Part shown: piece by piece, positions 51,833 to 61,241 of the stretch
Position numbering within the stretch: position 1 is the stretch's first letter
How the letters are laid out: each line of letters begins with the position of its first letter
Assembly: GCF_011753055.1 (NCBI RefSeq)
Contig: NZ_VWWJ01000015.1
Location: forward strand, 62,001 to 126,000
Reading direction: 5' to 3'
Length of the DNA: 64,000 bases
Source of the DNA: Burkholderia sp. Ax-1719
Lineage (GTDB): Bacteria; Pseudomonadota; Gammaproteobacteria; Burkholderiales; Burkholderiaceae
Notes under the pieces: model-generated
What the model saw: only the letters and a program-made list of their open reading frames with translations
Database searches by the model: none
What the model was told of the DNA's origin: nothing
Position numbers and translations under genes: made by a program

Positions 51833-53176
51833 TCAGACGCTGCCGTCCGTGCCGTTCGCGCGCGCCGGTTCATCGGCGGCGGCGTTGGCGGCATCGTCCA
51901 CTGCCTCGCGCCCGATTACCGGCGCCATGCCGCGTCCCGGCAACCCGTTGAGCGCTTCGTAGCACGCGCCCATGGTGTGATAGTCGGTCTTGCCCGCGGG
52001 GCTTTTCTCGTCGCTGTACTTGCGGTTGTCGCAGGTGAGGATGCGATACCACGCGCCAAAGCGATGATCGACGAAATGCGCCCAGCTATAGCGCCAGATC
52101 TCGTCGTACCAGTCCCAGAAGCGCTCGTTGCCGGTGCGCTTGCCGAGCAGCGCGGCGGTGGCGAAGGTTTCGGCCTGCACCCAGAAATATTTGTCGTGGT
52201 CGCAGATCGTGCCGTCCGGGCCGAAGCCGTAGTAGAGGCCGCCGTGATCGTTGTCCCAGGCGCGCGCCATGGCCGCGTCGAACAGTTCGATCGCGCGCGG
52301 CAGCAGCCACGGCAGCGGACGGTGACGCTCCAGGATCAGCAGCAGCTTCGCCCATTCGGTCTGGTGGCCCGGCTGGAATCCCCACGGACGGAAGATGTTC
52401 GAGCTGTCCTCTTCGTTGTAGTGCCAGTCCACCGACCAGTCGGCGTGAAAGTGCTCCCACACGAGGCCTTGCGAGAGTTTGGCCTGACGCAGCGTGATGT
52501 TCGACGCCACGCGCTCGGCGCGGTCGAGATAGACGAGGTGGCCGGTCGCCTCATAGGCGGCGAGCAGCGCTTCCGTGGTGTGCATATTGGCGTTCTGGCC
52601 GCGATAGCCCGACACCACCCAGTCCGCGCTGGCTTCGTCGGCGTAGAGGCCCGCTGCGCCGTCCCAGAAGCGGTGTTCCATCAGCTCGAAGGTGGCGGCG
52701 ATCATCGGCTTCGCTTCTTCGATGCCGGCCATTGCCGCGTGCGCGTAGGCCAGCAGCACGAAAGCGAGGCCGTAGCAGTGGCGCGTCGCGTCGAGCACGC
52801 GCTTCTTGCCGTCGCGCCAGTCGATCTCCCAGTCGTAGCCCTGATGCTGCGGGTCCCAATGCGCCTCGCGCAGGAACTGCAGACCGTGGCGCGCGTAGTC
52901 GAGATGCTGCGCGTCGCCCGATTCGCGATACGCCATCGCGTAGTTGAAGACGAAGCGGCAGCTGCTCACCAGATGGCGCGAGTGCGCGTTGTAGACCGAG
53001 CCGTCGTCGCGGAAGTAGTGGAAGAAGCCGCCCGAGGCGTCGTACACGTTGGGCGCGTAAAAGCGCAGCGTGTCCTCGACATGGCCGAGCAGGAACGCAC
53101 GGTCGCGGAAGCTCGCGACGGCGGGGGCCGGGGCGGCGCTGTCGTGGGCGTGAAGGGTGTCGGTGGGCTTCGTCAT
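51833..53176 (-). CDS. AGE family epimerase/isomerase (mannose isomerase-like)
   Basis: 447 residues, an (alpha/alpha)6-barrel of the N-acylglucosamine 2-epimerase family. SRHLVSSCRFVFNYAMAYRE, RHCYGLAFVLLAYAHAA, NANMHTTEALLAAYEATG and RPWGFQPGHQTEWAKLLL carry the conserved Arg/His/Glu active-site residues. With a fructokinase downstream, mannose to fructose isomerisation is the simplest role; cellobiose 2-epimerase activity is an alternative. It starts seven bases after the regulator gene stop, so it is co-transcribed. Confidence 0.9.
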   Translation of the reverse strand: MTKPTDTLHAHDSAAPAPAVASFRDRAFLLGHVEDTLRFYAPNVYDASGGFFHYFRDDGSVYNAHSRHLVSSCRFVFNYAMAYRESGDAQHLDYARHGLQFLREAHWDPQHQGYDWEIDWRDGKKRVLDATRHCYGLAFVLLAYAHAAMAGIEEAKPMIAATFELMEHRFWDGAAGLYADEASADWVVSGYRGQNANMHTTEALLAAYEATGHLVYLDRAERVASNITLRQAKLSQGLVWEHFHADWSVDWHYNEEDSSNIFRPWGFQPGHQTEWAKLLLILERHRPLPWLLPRAIELFDAAMARAWDNDHGGLYYGFGPDGTICDHDKYFWVQAETFATAALLGKRTGNERFWDWYDEIWRYSWAHFVDHRFGAWYRILTCDNRKYSDEKSPAGKTDYHTMGACYEALNGLPGRGMAPVIGREAVDDAANAAADEPARANGTDGSV

Positions 53177-53183
53177 GGCGTTC

Positions 53184-54245
53184 TCAGGTTGACTGGGCGT
53201 GTGTGGCGAGCGCGTGCGGCGCATTCGCTTCGAGCGTGTTGTTCGTGTTGTGCGGCAGCGCGGCGGTGCTGGCGCGTTCGATCAGCCGCACGGGCAGAAC
53301 GATTTCCGGCGTCGCGGGCGTTTCTTCGAGCAGCAGTTCCACACCGCGCCGTCCGAGCGCTTCCTTGTCGACGGCGATGGTCGAGAGCGCGGGCGCGGCA
53401 TGCGAAGCGCCCGCAATATCGTCGAAACCGATGATCGCGACGTCTTCGGGCACGCGCAGGCCGCTGGCCAGGCACACGCGCATGGCCGCAAGCGCGGCGG
53501 CGTCGTTGTAGGCGAACACGGCGTCGGGCGGTGTTTCGCCGCGCGCACGCGCCGCGTCGAGCAGGCGTTGCATGGCGAGCGTCGCGCCGGTGTCGGGATC
53601 GAGTCCGCCGTCGATGGTGATTTCCAGCGATGGATCGAACAGCAGCCCGGCTTCGAAGAACGCGCGCCGGTAGCCGAGCGCGCGCTGCGCGATGCTGTAG
53701 TGCGCCAGCGATCCGCCGATAAAGGCCACGCGCCGCCGCCCCATGCCGAACAGATGATGCATGGCGAGCGCGGCTCCCGCGGCGTTGTCGATATTCACCG
53801 AGCGCAGGCCCGGCGCCCACAGGTCGATCAGCACGAGCGGGCGTTGCAGCGCGACCAGCGCGTGCAGCGTTTCGGGCTCGACGAAACCGGCCACGGCGAT
53901 CGCGTCGGGCGCGTGCAGGCGTAATTGCTGGACGGTGTCATCGGCGGGACCGGCGGTGAGCAGCGCGGGCACGATGCCGTGTTCGCGGCAGGCTTCCTCG
54001 ACGCCGTGCAGGACGTGCGAGAAAAACGGGCTGGCGGAAAAATTGTTGTGCTGACGATGCAGCAGGAAGGTGAGACGGCGAATGCGCGGACGCAGTTGCG
54101 CACTGTCATAACCGAGCGAACGCGCGACTTCGACGATGCGCGAGCGCGTGGCCTCGGACAGGCCGGGCTGGTTTTTGAGCGCGCGGGACACTGTGCCGAT
54201 CGACACGTTGGCGGCCTGCGCGACGTCGCGAATGGTTGTCCCCAT
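53184..54245 (-). CDS. LacI family transcriptional regulator
   Basis: 353 residues. The N-terminal HTH and hinge are clear: TIRDVAQAANVSIGTVSRAL, then a hinge helix region near residue 50. A periplasmic-binding-protein-like effector domain follows (FAYNDAAALAAMRVCLASG, GFDDIAGASHAAPALSTIAV). It heads the operon with the epimerase and sugar kinase and probably represses it until mannose or fructose is present. Palindromic sites occur just upstream of the start. Confidence 0.93.
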   Translation of the reverse strand: MGTTIRDVAQAANVSIGTVSRALKNQPGLSEATRSRIVEVARSLGYDSAQLRPRIRRLTFLLHRQHNNFSASPFFSHVLHGVEEACREHGIVPALLTAGPADDTVQQLRLHAPDAIAVAGFVEPETLHALVALQRPLVLIDLWAPGLRSVNIDNAAGAALAMHHLFGMGRRRVAFIGGSLAHYSIAQRALGYRRAFFEAGLLFDPSLEITIDGGLDPDTGATLAMQRLLDAARARGETPPDAVFAYNDAAALAAMRVCLASGLRVPEDVAIIGFDDIAGASHAAPALSTIAVDKEALGRRGVELLLEETPATPEIVLPVRLIERASTAALPHNTNNTLEANAPHALATHAQST

Positions 54246-54319
54246 GGTTCCTGTTTTTGCCCGATCAGCTTTGCGGCGATTGTATAGTAAAAACAGGGGT
54301 GAATAACGTTGTGTTCGGC

Positions 54320-54371
54320 GTAATTACCCCCGTAAATACCCGTAATTACAGAGATAAACGTAAATTTACGT
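54320..54371. promoter_or_regulatory. Palindromic sites upstream of the LacI operon
   Basis: GTAATTAC occurs twice (54320-54327 and 54342-54349), each self-complementary, and ACGTAAATTTACGT is a perfect 14-base palindrome at 54358-54371. They lie 75-126 bases upstream of the lacI start in an AT-rich block, and also upstream of the small plus-strand gene at 54457. Confidence 0.4.
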
Positions 54372-54456
54372 GTTTAGTAAAACTAGCTAAACAGCCGGGC
54401 CGGGAACGCCAGTTGCGCTAGGGATCGGGTCATCAATCGAACCGTACGGGGGCATC

Positions 54457-54612
54457 ATGCTCGGCACCTTGCTTCTGGTCATTCTGATCCTGCTGCTGAT
54501 CGGCGCTTTTCCCGCGTGGCCTCATAGCCGCTCGTGGGGCTACGCGCCTTCCGGCACGCTCGGGGTCGTCGTCATCGTGGTGGTCGTGCTCGTGTTGATG
54601 GGGACGATCTAG
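54457..54612 (+). CDS. DUF3309 small membrane protein
   Basis: 51 residues: an N-terminal hydrophobic helix (LGTLLLVILILLLIGAFPAW), a short loop with HSRSWGYAPSG, and a second helix of mostly Val and Leu ending at GTI. This is the DUF3309 pattern, very common in Proteobacteria and of unknown role, possibly stress-related. A purine-rich GGGGGC lies shortly before the ATG. It is divergent from the lacI gene. Confidence 0.85.
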   Translation: MLGTLLLVILILLLIGAFPAWPHSRSWGYAPSGTLGVVVIVVVVLVLMGTI

Positions 54613-54656
54613 CGCTCGCCGCCTCGCGCGGCGCAACCGTAGAAAGATAGAAAGCG

Positions 54657-54696
54657 AAAAGGCCGACGCGGATGGGATCTGCGTCGGCCTTTTTTG
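54657..54696. terminator. Bidirectional terminator
   Basis: AAAAGGCCGACGC / GCGTCGGCCTTTT stem with an 11-base loop, between the convergent DUF3309 and immunity genes. Confidence 0.85.
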
Positions 54697-54734
54697 TTCG
54701 GGGCGTCGCCCCTGTGCGCTTTTTCGCCCCGCGT

Positions 54735-55166
54735 TCATCCCTTCAGCGAAAGCGATTCGCACAGCACTGCCATTTCTGCGCCACACGATGGCTCCAGAAC
54801 AAACAACACGCGATGGCCTGCTACCAGATCGCGGACACAATCCTCCCCGTTCTGCTCGCTGATCGCCGCACCTTTGGCGTCGTCCCGGCTATTCATCCAC
54901 TGAAGCCAGTTGCGAACTTCGGCGAGTGAAAATGCGTATCGTGGCGAAATCAGGAGCCTCGACGCGACGTTCTGCCCAGCAAAATCAATCAGGCGCTGAC
55001 GGATCAGGCCAGAAAACCTGAGTACCTCGACTTTGCCGCCAACCCGCCGAAAACGAAGCTCAAGCGTGCGCGATTCGGGATCGTGTTCAATTCCGGTTAG
55101 CTCTGCGTCGTGAAAACCCGGGAATTCTTGTAGATCGCGTATATCGGTGTACGAACCGGTGGCCAT
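54735..55166 (-). CDS. Putative immunity protein for the adjacent toxin
   Basis: 143 residues. FPGFHDAELTGIEHDPESRT and FAGQNVASRLLISPRYAFSL are typical of small immunity-type proteins with a HDAxL start in Burkholderiaceae polymorphic-toxin loci. There is no signal peptide; it should act in the cytoplasm. It lies 17 bases after the toxin gene in the same direction. The assignment rests on size, style and position; no structure-defined Imm family is claimed. Confidence 0.65.
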   Translation of the reverse strand: MATGSYTDIRDLQEFPGFHDAELTGIEHDPESRTLELRFRRVGGKVEVLRFSGLIRQRLIDFAGQNVASRLLISPRYAFSLAEVRNWLQWMNSRDDAKGAAISEQNGEDCVRDLVAGHRVLFVLEPSCGAEMAVLCESLSLKG

Positions 55167-55183
55167 ATCTGCTCCCGTAGACC

Positions 55184-56065
55184 TCATAGCGGAGAAAAGG
55201 AAACGCCGGGCCCGCGCACGCCATCATCCCAGTTGTGGGCGTGCGGATTCCCTTGTCCGTGATCGTGGTCAAAATCGAAATCCACGACGGGCTGGCCATC
55301 GTCGCCATACATGCGCATCTGCCCGCTACCGGGATTCGTGTACCACGTCCCCGGCTCGCCGTCGTTCGGAGTCTTGGCAATATCGAACGAATCGCCGTCG
55401 GGGGTATCAGGCTGAAAGTCGAACGCCTGCGCATCAGCGAGTAGCGTTGAATCATCGTCCGCGCCACTCGCGAAGACATCGTCGAGCGCGCCAACGTTAC
55501 CCGATGTCGCACCGCCACCGGGCTTGACTGGCACGTAAGGCGTGTAGTCGACAAATGTTCCATCGGGGTTGAGCGGGACGAACTGCCCGTTGCGCACGCT
55601 GTAGATGATCGGCTTCGGGTCGGGAGCTCGTTTGGGCCAGCTCTGCGGGGCGTAGAACCGGGCAACGCGCCGGCTACCGCGCCATGCACGGTCAATTGCG
55701 GGAATAAGCCAACCATCGCGTACCGCGTTGAGGAGGAGGCACGTGACGCCCTCCCCATCGACCGGCGCGGACAATCCCGAGACAGGTAAATGCTCGCGGA
55801 TAAACGCGGCATAGGCGCTGAAATCGCTGCAGGCGCGCGCTGCGCGACGGCTGGTTGAAACCCGGAACAAGCGGTTGAAATCTCGCCGGTCGTGGTCGAT
55901 CTGCTCTTCGCGGTCCTTTCGATTTTTCTGGCGCTGATCGTAGGTCAAGTTCCACCACGCAGTGGGCTCGCCGACATCACGGGCAGGCACGAGTGAGCAT
56001 TGCCAGTCGCTCGTAAGCGGCACGGCTAGCGCATTGTACGAGCGCCCCCATTCAGGTAACGACAT
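55184..56065 (-). CDS. Orphan polymorphic toxin / putative effector
   Basis: 293 residues. The start at 56065 is firm (GGAGGAGAC directly upstream). The N-terminal ~180 residues have no recognised domain. A Pro/Gly/acidic linker follows, then a C-terminal module beginning near GTWYTNPGSGQMRMYGDDGQ, with VDFDFDHDHGQGNPHAHNW, a His/Asp-rich signature seen at the ends of Rhs- and CDI-type polymorphic toxins. There is no PAAR, Rhs or signal peptide, so it could be a cargo effector of a secretion system encoded elsewhere. Confidence 0.6.
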   Translation of the reverse strand: MSLPEWGRSYNALAVPLTSDWQCSLVPARDVGEPTAWWNLTYDQRQKNRKDREEQIDHDRRDFNRLFRVSTSRRAARACSDFSAYAAFIREHLPVSGLSAPVDGEGVTCLLLNAVRDGWLIPAIDRAWRGSRRVARFYAPQSWPKRAPDPKPIIYSVRNGQFVPLNPDGTFVDYTPYVPVKPGGGATSGNVGALDDVFASGADDDSTLLADAQAFDFQPDTPDGDSFDIAKTPNDGEPGTWYTNPGSGQMRMYGDDGQPVVDFDFDHDHGQGNPHAHNWDDGVRGPGVSFSPL

Positions 56066-56253
56066 GTCTCCTCCGCATCGGTCTGAAGCCAGTAAATCTG
56101 GCACGCGGCCGCACACTGCACTTTGCGGTAAATCCATGTCTGGGGCATTTGATGCTGAATGCATGAAGCCGGCGACTTTTTGGGGGATTCGGCGCGCGTC
56201 GCAGGATTTATCCGTTGGTCTCGACCCAACCGGCCGCAGGTCGAAACCCGCCT

Positions 56254-58095
56254 CTACCCGTGCGCCAGCGCCGGCAGCAACTCAGCGCTCTCACCACCTT
56301 CGATCACCACCAGCCCCGTTGCCTCCTGCTTGGCGCGGCGCTTGGCAATCGCGGCCAACGAGGCGATCGCTTCGCTGCCGTGCTGCGCGCCATCGCCCGG
56401 CGCGATATGCACGCAGCCGATCGCCATCGTCACGAAGCCGAAGAAAGTCGGGTGACCCTGGCGGTCCTCGCCGTGGATGCCGCCCGCGAGCCGGTCGGCG
56501 GGCGCGTAAAAGCGCAGTGCCCCGGCGTTGAAGGTTTCGATTGCGCGGCTTGCGCGTTCGTGCCACGTCTCGCTCTGAAACAGGATCAGGAAATCATCGC
56601 CGCCCACGTGGCCGAGAAAATCGCGCGTGGGGTCGCACGCATCGGCGAGCACCTGGGCCGCGAACTTGAGCACTTCGTCGCCCTGCCAGTAGCCGTATTG
56701 ATCGTTGAAGGGCTTGAACTGGTTCAGATCGACATAGCAGGCGTGAAAGCCCGCGTCGTGCGACAGCAGACGCTCGATGTGCGAACTGATCGGGATATTG
56801 CCGGGCAGAAAGGTGAGCGGATTCGCGTAACGCGCCGCCTGGATGCGCACCTCGGTGACCGCGCGCACGAGGCTTTCACCGGTGCCGAGTCCCGCGTAAC
56901 GGCCGTTGTCGGTGATGACGAAACCATCGGCGAGATAACGCTGATCGTCGCTTGCGAGCAGCGCCGCCATCTGCTCGACGCTCATCGATTGTTCGATCAG
57001 CACCGGCTGCGCGTTGGCGAACTGCAGACAGGCCTTCTTGCCGAACAGCTCGCGATGATAGGGCAGCGCGTAGCGGTCCATGAAGGCGCGCCGATTGATC
57101 AGCGCGACGGGCGTTTCGCCTTCGACCACGGCCACCGCGTGCAGATCGGGCATGCGCGTGAAGAGTTCGAGGACGTCGTTATTGGTTGCGCGGCGCGGCA
57201 TCGCGGGTGCGTGCACCAGCATCTTCTGCGCGGGCGCGCCGCCGCTTGCGCTCGCGCCGCTGTTGCGCGTGACCTCGGGAAACACGGCGATGTGCTGCGC
57301 GCTGATCGCGGCGCGCACACGCTCGTCGAGCTTCGCACGCGGCTGCGCATCCGGGCGGCCGAGGAAAAAGCCCTGGCCGCTTTCGATGCCCATGTCGCGC
57401 AACACCAGCAGATCGGCTTCGTTTTCGATGCCTTCGGCCACGAGCCGCGCACCGCTTGCCTGCGCGAAATGCTGCATGGCGCGCACGGCCTCGAACTTGA
57501 GCGCGGTATTGGCGATGTCCTGAATGAAGTAGCGGTCGATCTTCACGACGTCGGGCTGTAGCTGCACCCAGACGTTCATGCTCGCATTGGCGCTGCCGTA
57601 ATCGTCGAGTGCGAACTGCGCGCCCGCCGCGCGCAGGGCCGCGACCACCGGCGCGAAATCGCGCAGATCGTCGATGGCGCTTTGCTCGGTCAGCTCGATC
57701 ACGACGCGATGGGCGTCGATGCGCGAAAACAGCGTGTCCACACCCATGCTCGCCAGCTGGCACAGCGCGGTCGCGCTGAAGTTCAGGAACAGCTTGCCGT
57801 GGCAGCCGAGCGCGTTGAATGCGTCGATGCAGGCAATGGCGGCGGCGCGTTCGAGCGCCGTGGTGCAGCCCGCTTCGGTGGCCTGCGCGAACAGCGCGGC
57901 GGGCGACTCAAGCGGCGAGCCAGCCGGGCCGCGAATCAGCCCCTCGTAACCGAGGATCGCGCCATCGTCGAAATCGACGATGGGCTGGAAGACGGCGCGC
58001 AGCTGGCGCTGGGCGATCAAGGCCTCGATGCCGGTCGAGGGCGGGGCGCCCTCGTGATGCGTTGGGGCGGACGGCGTGGACGCGCGTGCAGACAT
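56254..58095 (-). CDS. EAL-CBS-GGDEF signalling protein
   Basis: 613 residues from the ATG at 58095; a TTG at 58149 is an alternative, neither with a good ribosome binding site. Order: EAL domain (about 20-260) with YEGLIR, FLNFSATAL, VIELTEQSA, ALDDYGSAN, VKIDRYFI, VAEGIENEAD and SGQGFFLGRP; a CBS pair (about 300-420) starting MPDLHAVAVVEGETPVALIN; and a GGDEF domain (about 440-600) with GGDDF as active-site variant. The EAL residues look intact, and the GGDDF may be weakly active or regulatory. The CBS domains suggest adenine-nucleotide sensing. Confidence 0.9.
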   Translation of the reverse strand: MSARASTPSAPTHHEGAPPSTGIEALIAQRQLRAVFQPIVDFDDGAILGYEGLIRGPAGSPLESPAALFAQATEAGCTTALERAAAIACIDAFNALGCHGKLFLNFSATALCQLASMGVDTLFSRIDAHRVVIELTEQSAIDDLRDFAPVVAALRAAGAQFALDDYGSANASMNVWVQLQPDVVKIDRYFIQDIANTALKFEAVRAMQHFAQASGARLVAEGIENEADLLVLRDMGIESGQGFFLGRPDAQPRAKLDERVRAAISAQHIAVFPEVTRNSGASASGGAPAQKMLVHAPAMPRRATNNDVLELFTRMPDLHAVAVVEGETPVALINRRAFMDRYALPYHRELFGKKACLQFANAQPVLIEQSMSVEQMAALLASDDQRYLADGFVITDNGRYAGLGTGESLVRAVTEVRIQAARYANPLTFLPGNIPISSHIERLLSHDAGFHACYVDLNQFKPFNDQYGYWQGDEVLKFAAQVLADACDPTRDFLGHVGGDDFLILFQSETWHERASRAIETFNAGALRFYAPADRLAGGIHGEDRQGHPTFFGFVTMAIGCVHIAPGDGAQHGSEAIASLAAIAKRRAKQEATGLVVIEGGESAELLPALAHG

Positions 58096-58396
58096 GGATA
58101 GAGCCAGGATGGCTTTAACGACGGGAATATCGGCAGCAGCGTCGGACAATTAAATGAACTTTTAATGACAGTTCGAAGAAAAAAGGTGCGAGATGGGTAG
58201 GCCAACGTTTGCGCGCCGGTTTCGTGTTGTTTGCTGTTGTTTGTTTACGTTCTGCAAACGCAAACAGGCGCGAAAGAGGCGGGAGGCGGGGGAGGATCGG
58301 AGCGGGCGGTGAGGCCGCTCGATGGGTATGGCGGGAGGGAGCGAGAGTGGGGAACCGTGAGGAAGGCACGGTCCCCTGTGAGCGATGCGGCTTCGG

Positions 58397-59431
58397 TTAT
58401 CGACGGCCTGCCGCCGCCGCGCCGCCGCGCGATTCGTCACCGGCCTGCGCGGAGCGCTCCGCGCTCATGTCGCGTGCGCCCCAACGTTGCGCGAGCGCGG
58501 CGCACACCATCAGCTGGATCTGGTGAAACAGCATCAGCGGCAGCACGACCGCGCCCACGGCGTTCGACGCGAAGATCACCTTCGCCATCGGCACACCGGC
58601 CGCGAGACTCTTCTTCGAGCCGCAGAAAATGATCGTGATCTGATCGGCGCGCGAGAAGCCGAGCCGTTTGCTCGTGAAGATCGTGATGCCCAATGCGAGC
58701 GCGAGCAGCACGCCGTTGACGATCAGCAACCCGCCCAGCGCGGCGAGCGGGGTGTGATGCCACAGGCCTTCGTTGATCGCTTCGGAAAATGCGCCGTACA
58801 CCACGAACAGGATCGAGCCCTGATCGACGAACTTGAGCACGCCGCGATTGCGCTCGATCCAGCCGCCAATCACGGGGCGAAGCAATTGACCCGCCACGAA
58901 CGGCACGAGCAGTTGCAGCACGATGTTCCACACCGTATGCCAGGCGGAACTGCCGCCGGCGGTCTGGTTCGTCACCACGAGGCTGACGAGCGCGGGCGTG
59001 ACGAAGATGCCGATCAGGCTGGACGCCGACGCGCTGCACACGGCCGCAGGCACGTTGCCGCGCGCGATCGAGGTAAAGGCAATCGACGATTGCACCGTCG
59101 AGGGCAGCGTGCACAGGAACAGCACGCCCATGTAGAGCGCGGGCGTGACGAGCGGCGAGAGCACCGGCTTGAGCGCGAGACCCAGCAGCGGGAACAGGAT
59201 GAAGGTGCTGGCCAGCACGACCAGATGCAGACGCCAGTGCGTCGCGCCCGCCACGATTGCTTCGCGCGAAAGCTTGGCGCCGTGCAGGAAGAACAGCAGC
59301 CCGACGGCGATATTGGTGAGCCAGTTGAACGCGGTGGCGGCCTGGCCGTGCACCGGCAGCAGGCTCGCAAGGATCACGGTGCCGACGAGGCAGAGCGTGA
59401 AGTTATCGGGCAGGAATTTCGGACGTGCCAT
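58397..59431 (-). CDS. YfeH-like bile acid:sodium symporter family transporter
   Basis: 344 residues with about ten hydrophobic segments. FNWLTNIAVGLLFFLHGAKL, LCTLPSTVQSSIAFTSIARG and TIIFCGSKKSLAAGVPMAKV are hallmarks of the SBF-like (YfeH) branch. These are inner-membrane transporters of unknown substrate with the BASS fold. The C-terminus is a hydrophilic Ser/Ala/Gly tail. The gene is divergent from the following secreted-protein gene. Confidence 0.88.
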   Translation of the reverse strand: MARPKFLPDNFTLCLVGTVILASLLPVHGQAATAFNWLTNIAVGLLFFLHGAKLSREAIVAGATHWRLHLVVLASTFILFPLLGLALKPVLSPLVTPALYMGVLFLCTLPSTVQSSIAFTSIARGNVPAAVCSASASSLIGIFVTPALVSLVVTNQTAGGSSAWHTVWNIVLQLLVPFVAGQLLRPVIGGWIERNRGVLKFVDQGSILFVVYGAFSEAINEGLWHHTPLAALGGLLIVNGVLLALALGITIFTSKRLGFSRADQITIIFCGSKKSLAAGVPMAKVIFASNAVGAVVLPLMLFHQIQLMVCAALAQRWGARDMSAERSAQAGDESRGGAAAAGRR

Positions 59432-60011
59432 CGGACAATCTCAAGTGCGCATGTCGGCGCCTGGCGGTGCGCGTCAGCGAACGCGGCACTGCGGGTCATC
59501 GGAATATCGGGAAGCCCTTATCGGGAACCCTATTGTCGGCGCAAGCTCATTGAAAAAGCAAATTCATTCGAGACATCGATTAATGAGTAGTGCGCATGAC
59601 GGGGCGGCTTTCACGGCAGTTTCGTGTGCTACCAGCGAGTGAAAAAGAGGCGACTTTTTCGCCCCGTCGATTACCGATTGTTCGCTCATTCGTCATGCAA
59701 AAGACCGCTTCTCAAGTACGACGAAACATGCGCATCGCGATAAGCCGCGAAGCCGCGCCAGCGCAGGCCAGCAGGGCTCGCGAGAGCACGAAACAGGCCC
59801 GCCCGGCAACCCTCCAAAACCCGAAAAATCGTGCAGTAACATGGTGTTACAACCCTTCCGAGGGCATAACACTTTTTGGCTCGACACCCTGGGCGGGCGC
59901 CCATAAATTACCGTCAAGGAACGTGGGTAGACCGTTGTGGTGGCAATCGTTACGCATCACGGCTCACCTGTTCCGGGAACTGGCCCGCCATGGCCCGAAT
60001 GGCGGGTGGTC
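59432..60011. other. Intergenic region upstream of secreted Gly-rich protein
   Basis: About 580 bases. A short hairpin GGCGA/TCGCC occurs near 59652-59666. Several open frames cross it but none has a start signal or product of recognisable type. It should contain divergent promoters. Confidence 0.4.
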
Positions 60012-60620
60012 ATGCGGATCGTCGGGCAGGTGATCGACATAATGCGCGCAGGGTTGTTACGGATGGGACAGTGGATGCTAGGGGCCGTTTTGGCTTCCCT
60101 GGTGGCGCTCGCCCATGCTCAGCCCTCATTCGCGCCCCATGGCGGCGGCGGTTTTCATGGCGGTGGCGGCGGTTTCGGCCACGCGCCCATGATGCGCGAT
60201 TCGTCGTCCATGCATTGGGGCGGCGGTCACTTCGGCGGCGGCATGCAGCCCGGCGCGGGTGAACGCCGCAACGGCCCCGCACCGATGCGCGTCGCCGACC
60301 AGGGCAACTGGCGCGAACGCGGCGCACCCGGTGGTGGTGGCGGTCGTCAGGCGGAGCGGCGTGGCGAAACGCCCGGCTTTAGCGCCAATCCCTACGGCAA
60401 CGGCTTCGGTAGCGGCTATGGCAACGCGCGCGGCCCGATCCAGCCCGTGAGCGCGGAAACGCGCCAGGTTCCGCATCCTCCAGCCGATTCGCCCGTACGC
60501 ACGGGTTCGATCCGTGAAGACGTGGCGCGCTACAACGAAGAGCGCGGCACCTTCCGTCCCTTCCAGCGCGGTGGCGGCGACGTGCCGCGTCCGCCGATGC
60601 CTTCGCCTTATCGCAATTGA
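60012..60620 (+). CDS. Secreted glycine-rich protein
   Basis: 202 residues from the ATG at 60012; ATG codons at 60042 and 60063 are also possible. The segment MGQWMLGAVLASLVALAHAQ is a signal peptide ending at AHAQ. The mature protein is built of Gly/His-rich runs (GGGGFHGGGGGFGH) and a Pro/Arg-rich tail with a small conserved-looking end (GSIREDVARYNEERG). It is probably an exported protein of the cell envelope; no known domain. The low-complexity mature part means homology searches will be weak. Confidence 0.7.
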   Translation: MRIVGQVIDIMRAGLLRMGQWMLGAVLASLVALAHAQPSFAPHGGGGFHGGGGGFGHAPMMRDSSSMHWGGGHFGGGMQPGAGERRNGPAPMRVADQGNWRERGAPGGGGGRQAERRGETPGFSANPYGNGFGSGYGNARGPIQPVSAETRQVPHPPADSPVRTGSIREDVARYNEERGTFRPFQRGGGDVPRPPMPSPYRN

Positions 60621-61241
60621 TTGCAGTGCATTGCCGTCGAGACTGATGACGACGATGCGTATCGAATAGCGATGCTGCACCGCAGCGCAATTTCGCGCGC
60701 ATCCGTTATCGCAATTGACTTCGCGATCAGCCGGCGATCTTTCCCCGCCTTACCCCTCTTCAGCATCGACGCATCCCTGCGTCACTCTGCCGCTTAAAAC
60801 CTGCGTGATTTGCCCGTTTTGCGGGCGAGGCGATTTTTCGCGCTGAAACTGACGCGTGGATACCACACTTTTTTGGAAATCACTCGTCATACAGAAGCCT
60901 TTCGTCATCAAATCCTGACTTCGCTGTGGCGCTGCGTCAACGGCTTCGCCAGATTACGCGAAAGCCGGGCAAAAGCCCCGTCCATGCGGGCGGCGAGCCC
61001 CACGTCGATCGTGTTGCAATGCAGCAAAAAGAGCTGCGAAATCGCTCACGACAGATTTTGTGGACAACAAACTAATCGGGCCGATATACCGGCGATAACA
61101 GCCGATATTTTTGTCCATAAAAATGGTTCGCGAAGATGGTTCCGCCCAGAACGGCCACGCCTGCGAACGACGAAAAACAAACGGTTTGCGCGAGCGCCAC
61201 AGCCGCCAGTCACACCTTTTTTGACAAAGACAGGAGAACCC
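60621..61241. other. Intergenic region upstream of porin
   Basis: About 620 bases. GCCCG/CGGGC forms a small hairpin at 60812-60826. The AT-richer stretch at roughly 60860-60910 and 61060-61130 probably holds the porin promoter. No gene is supported. Confidence 0.4.
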
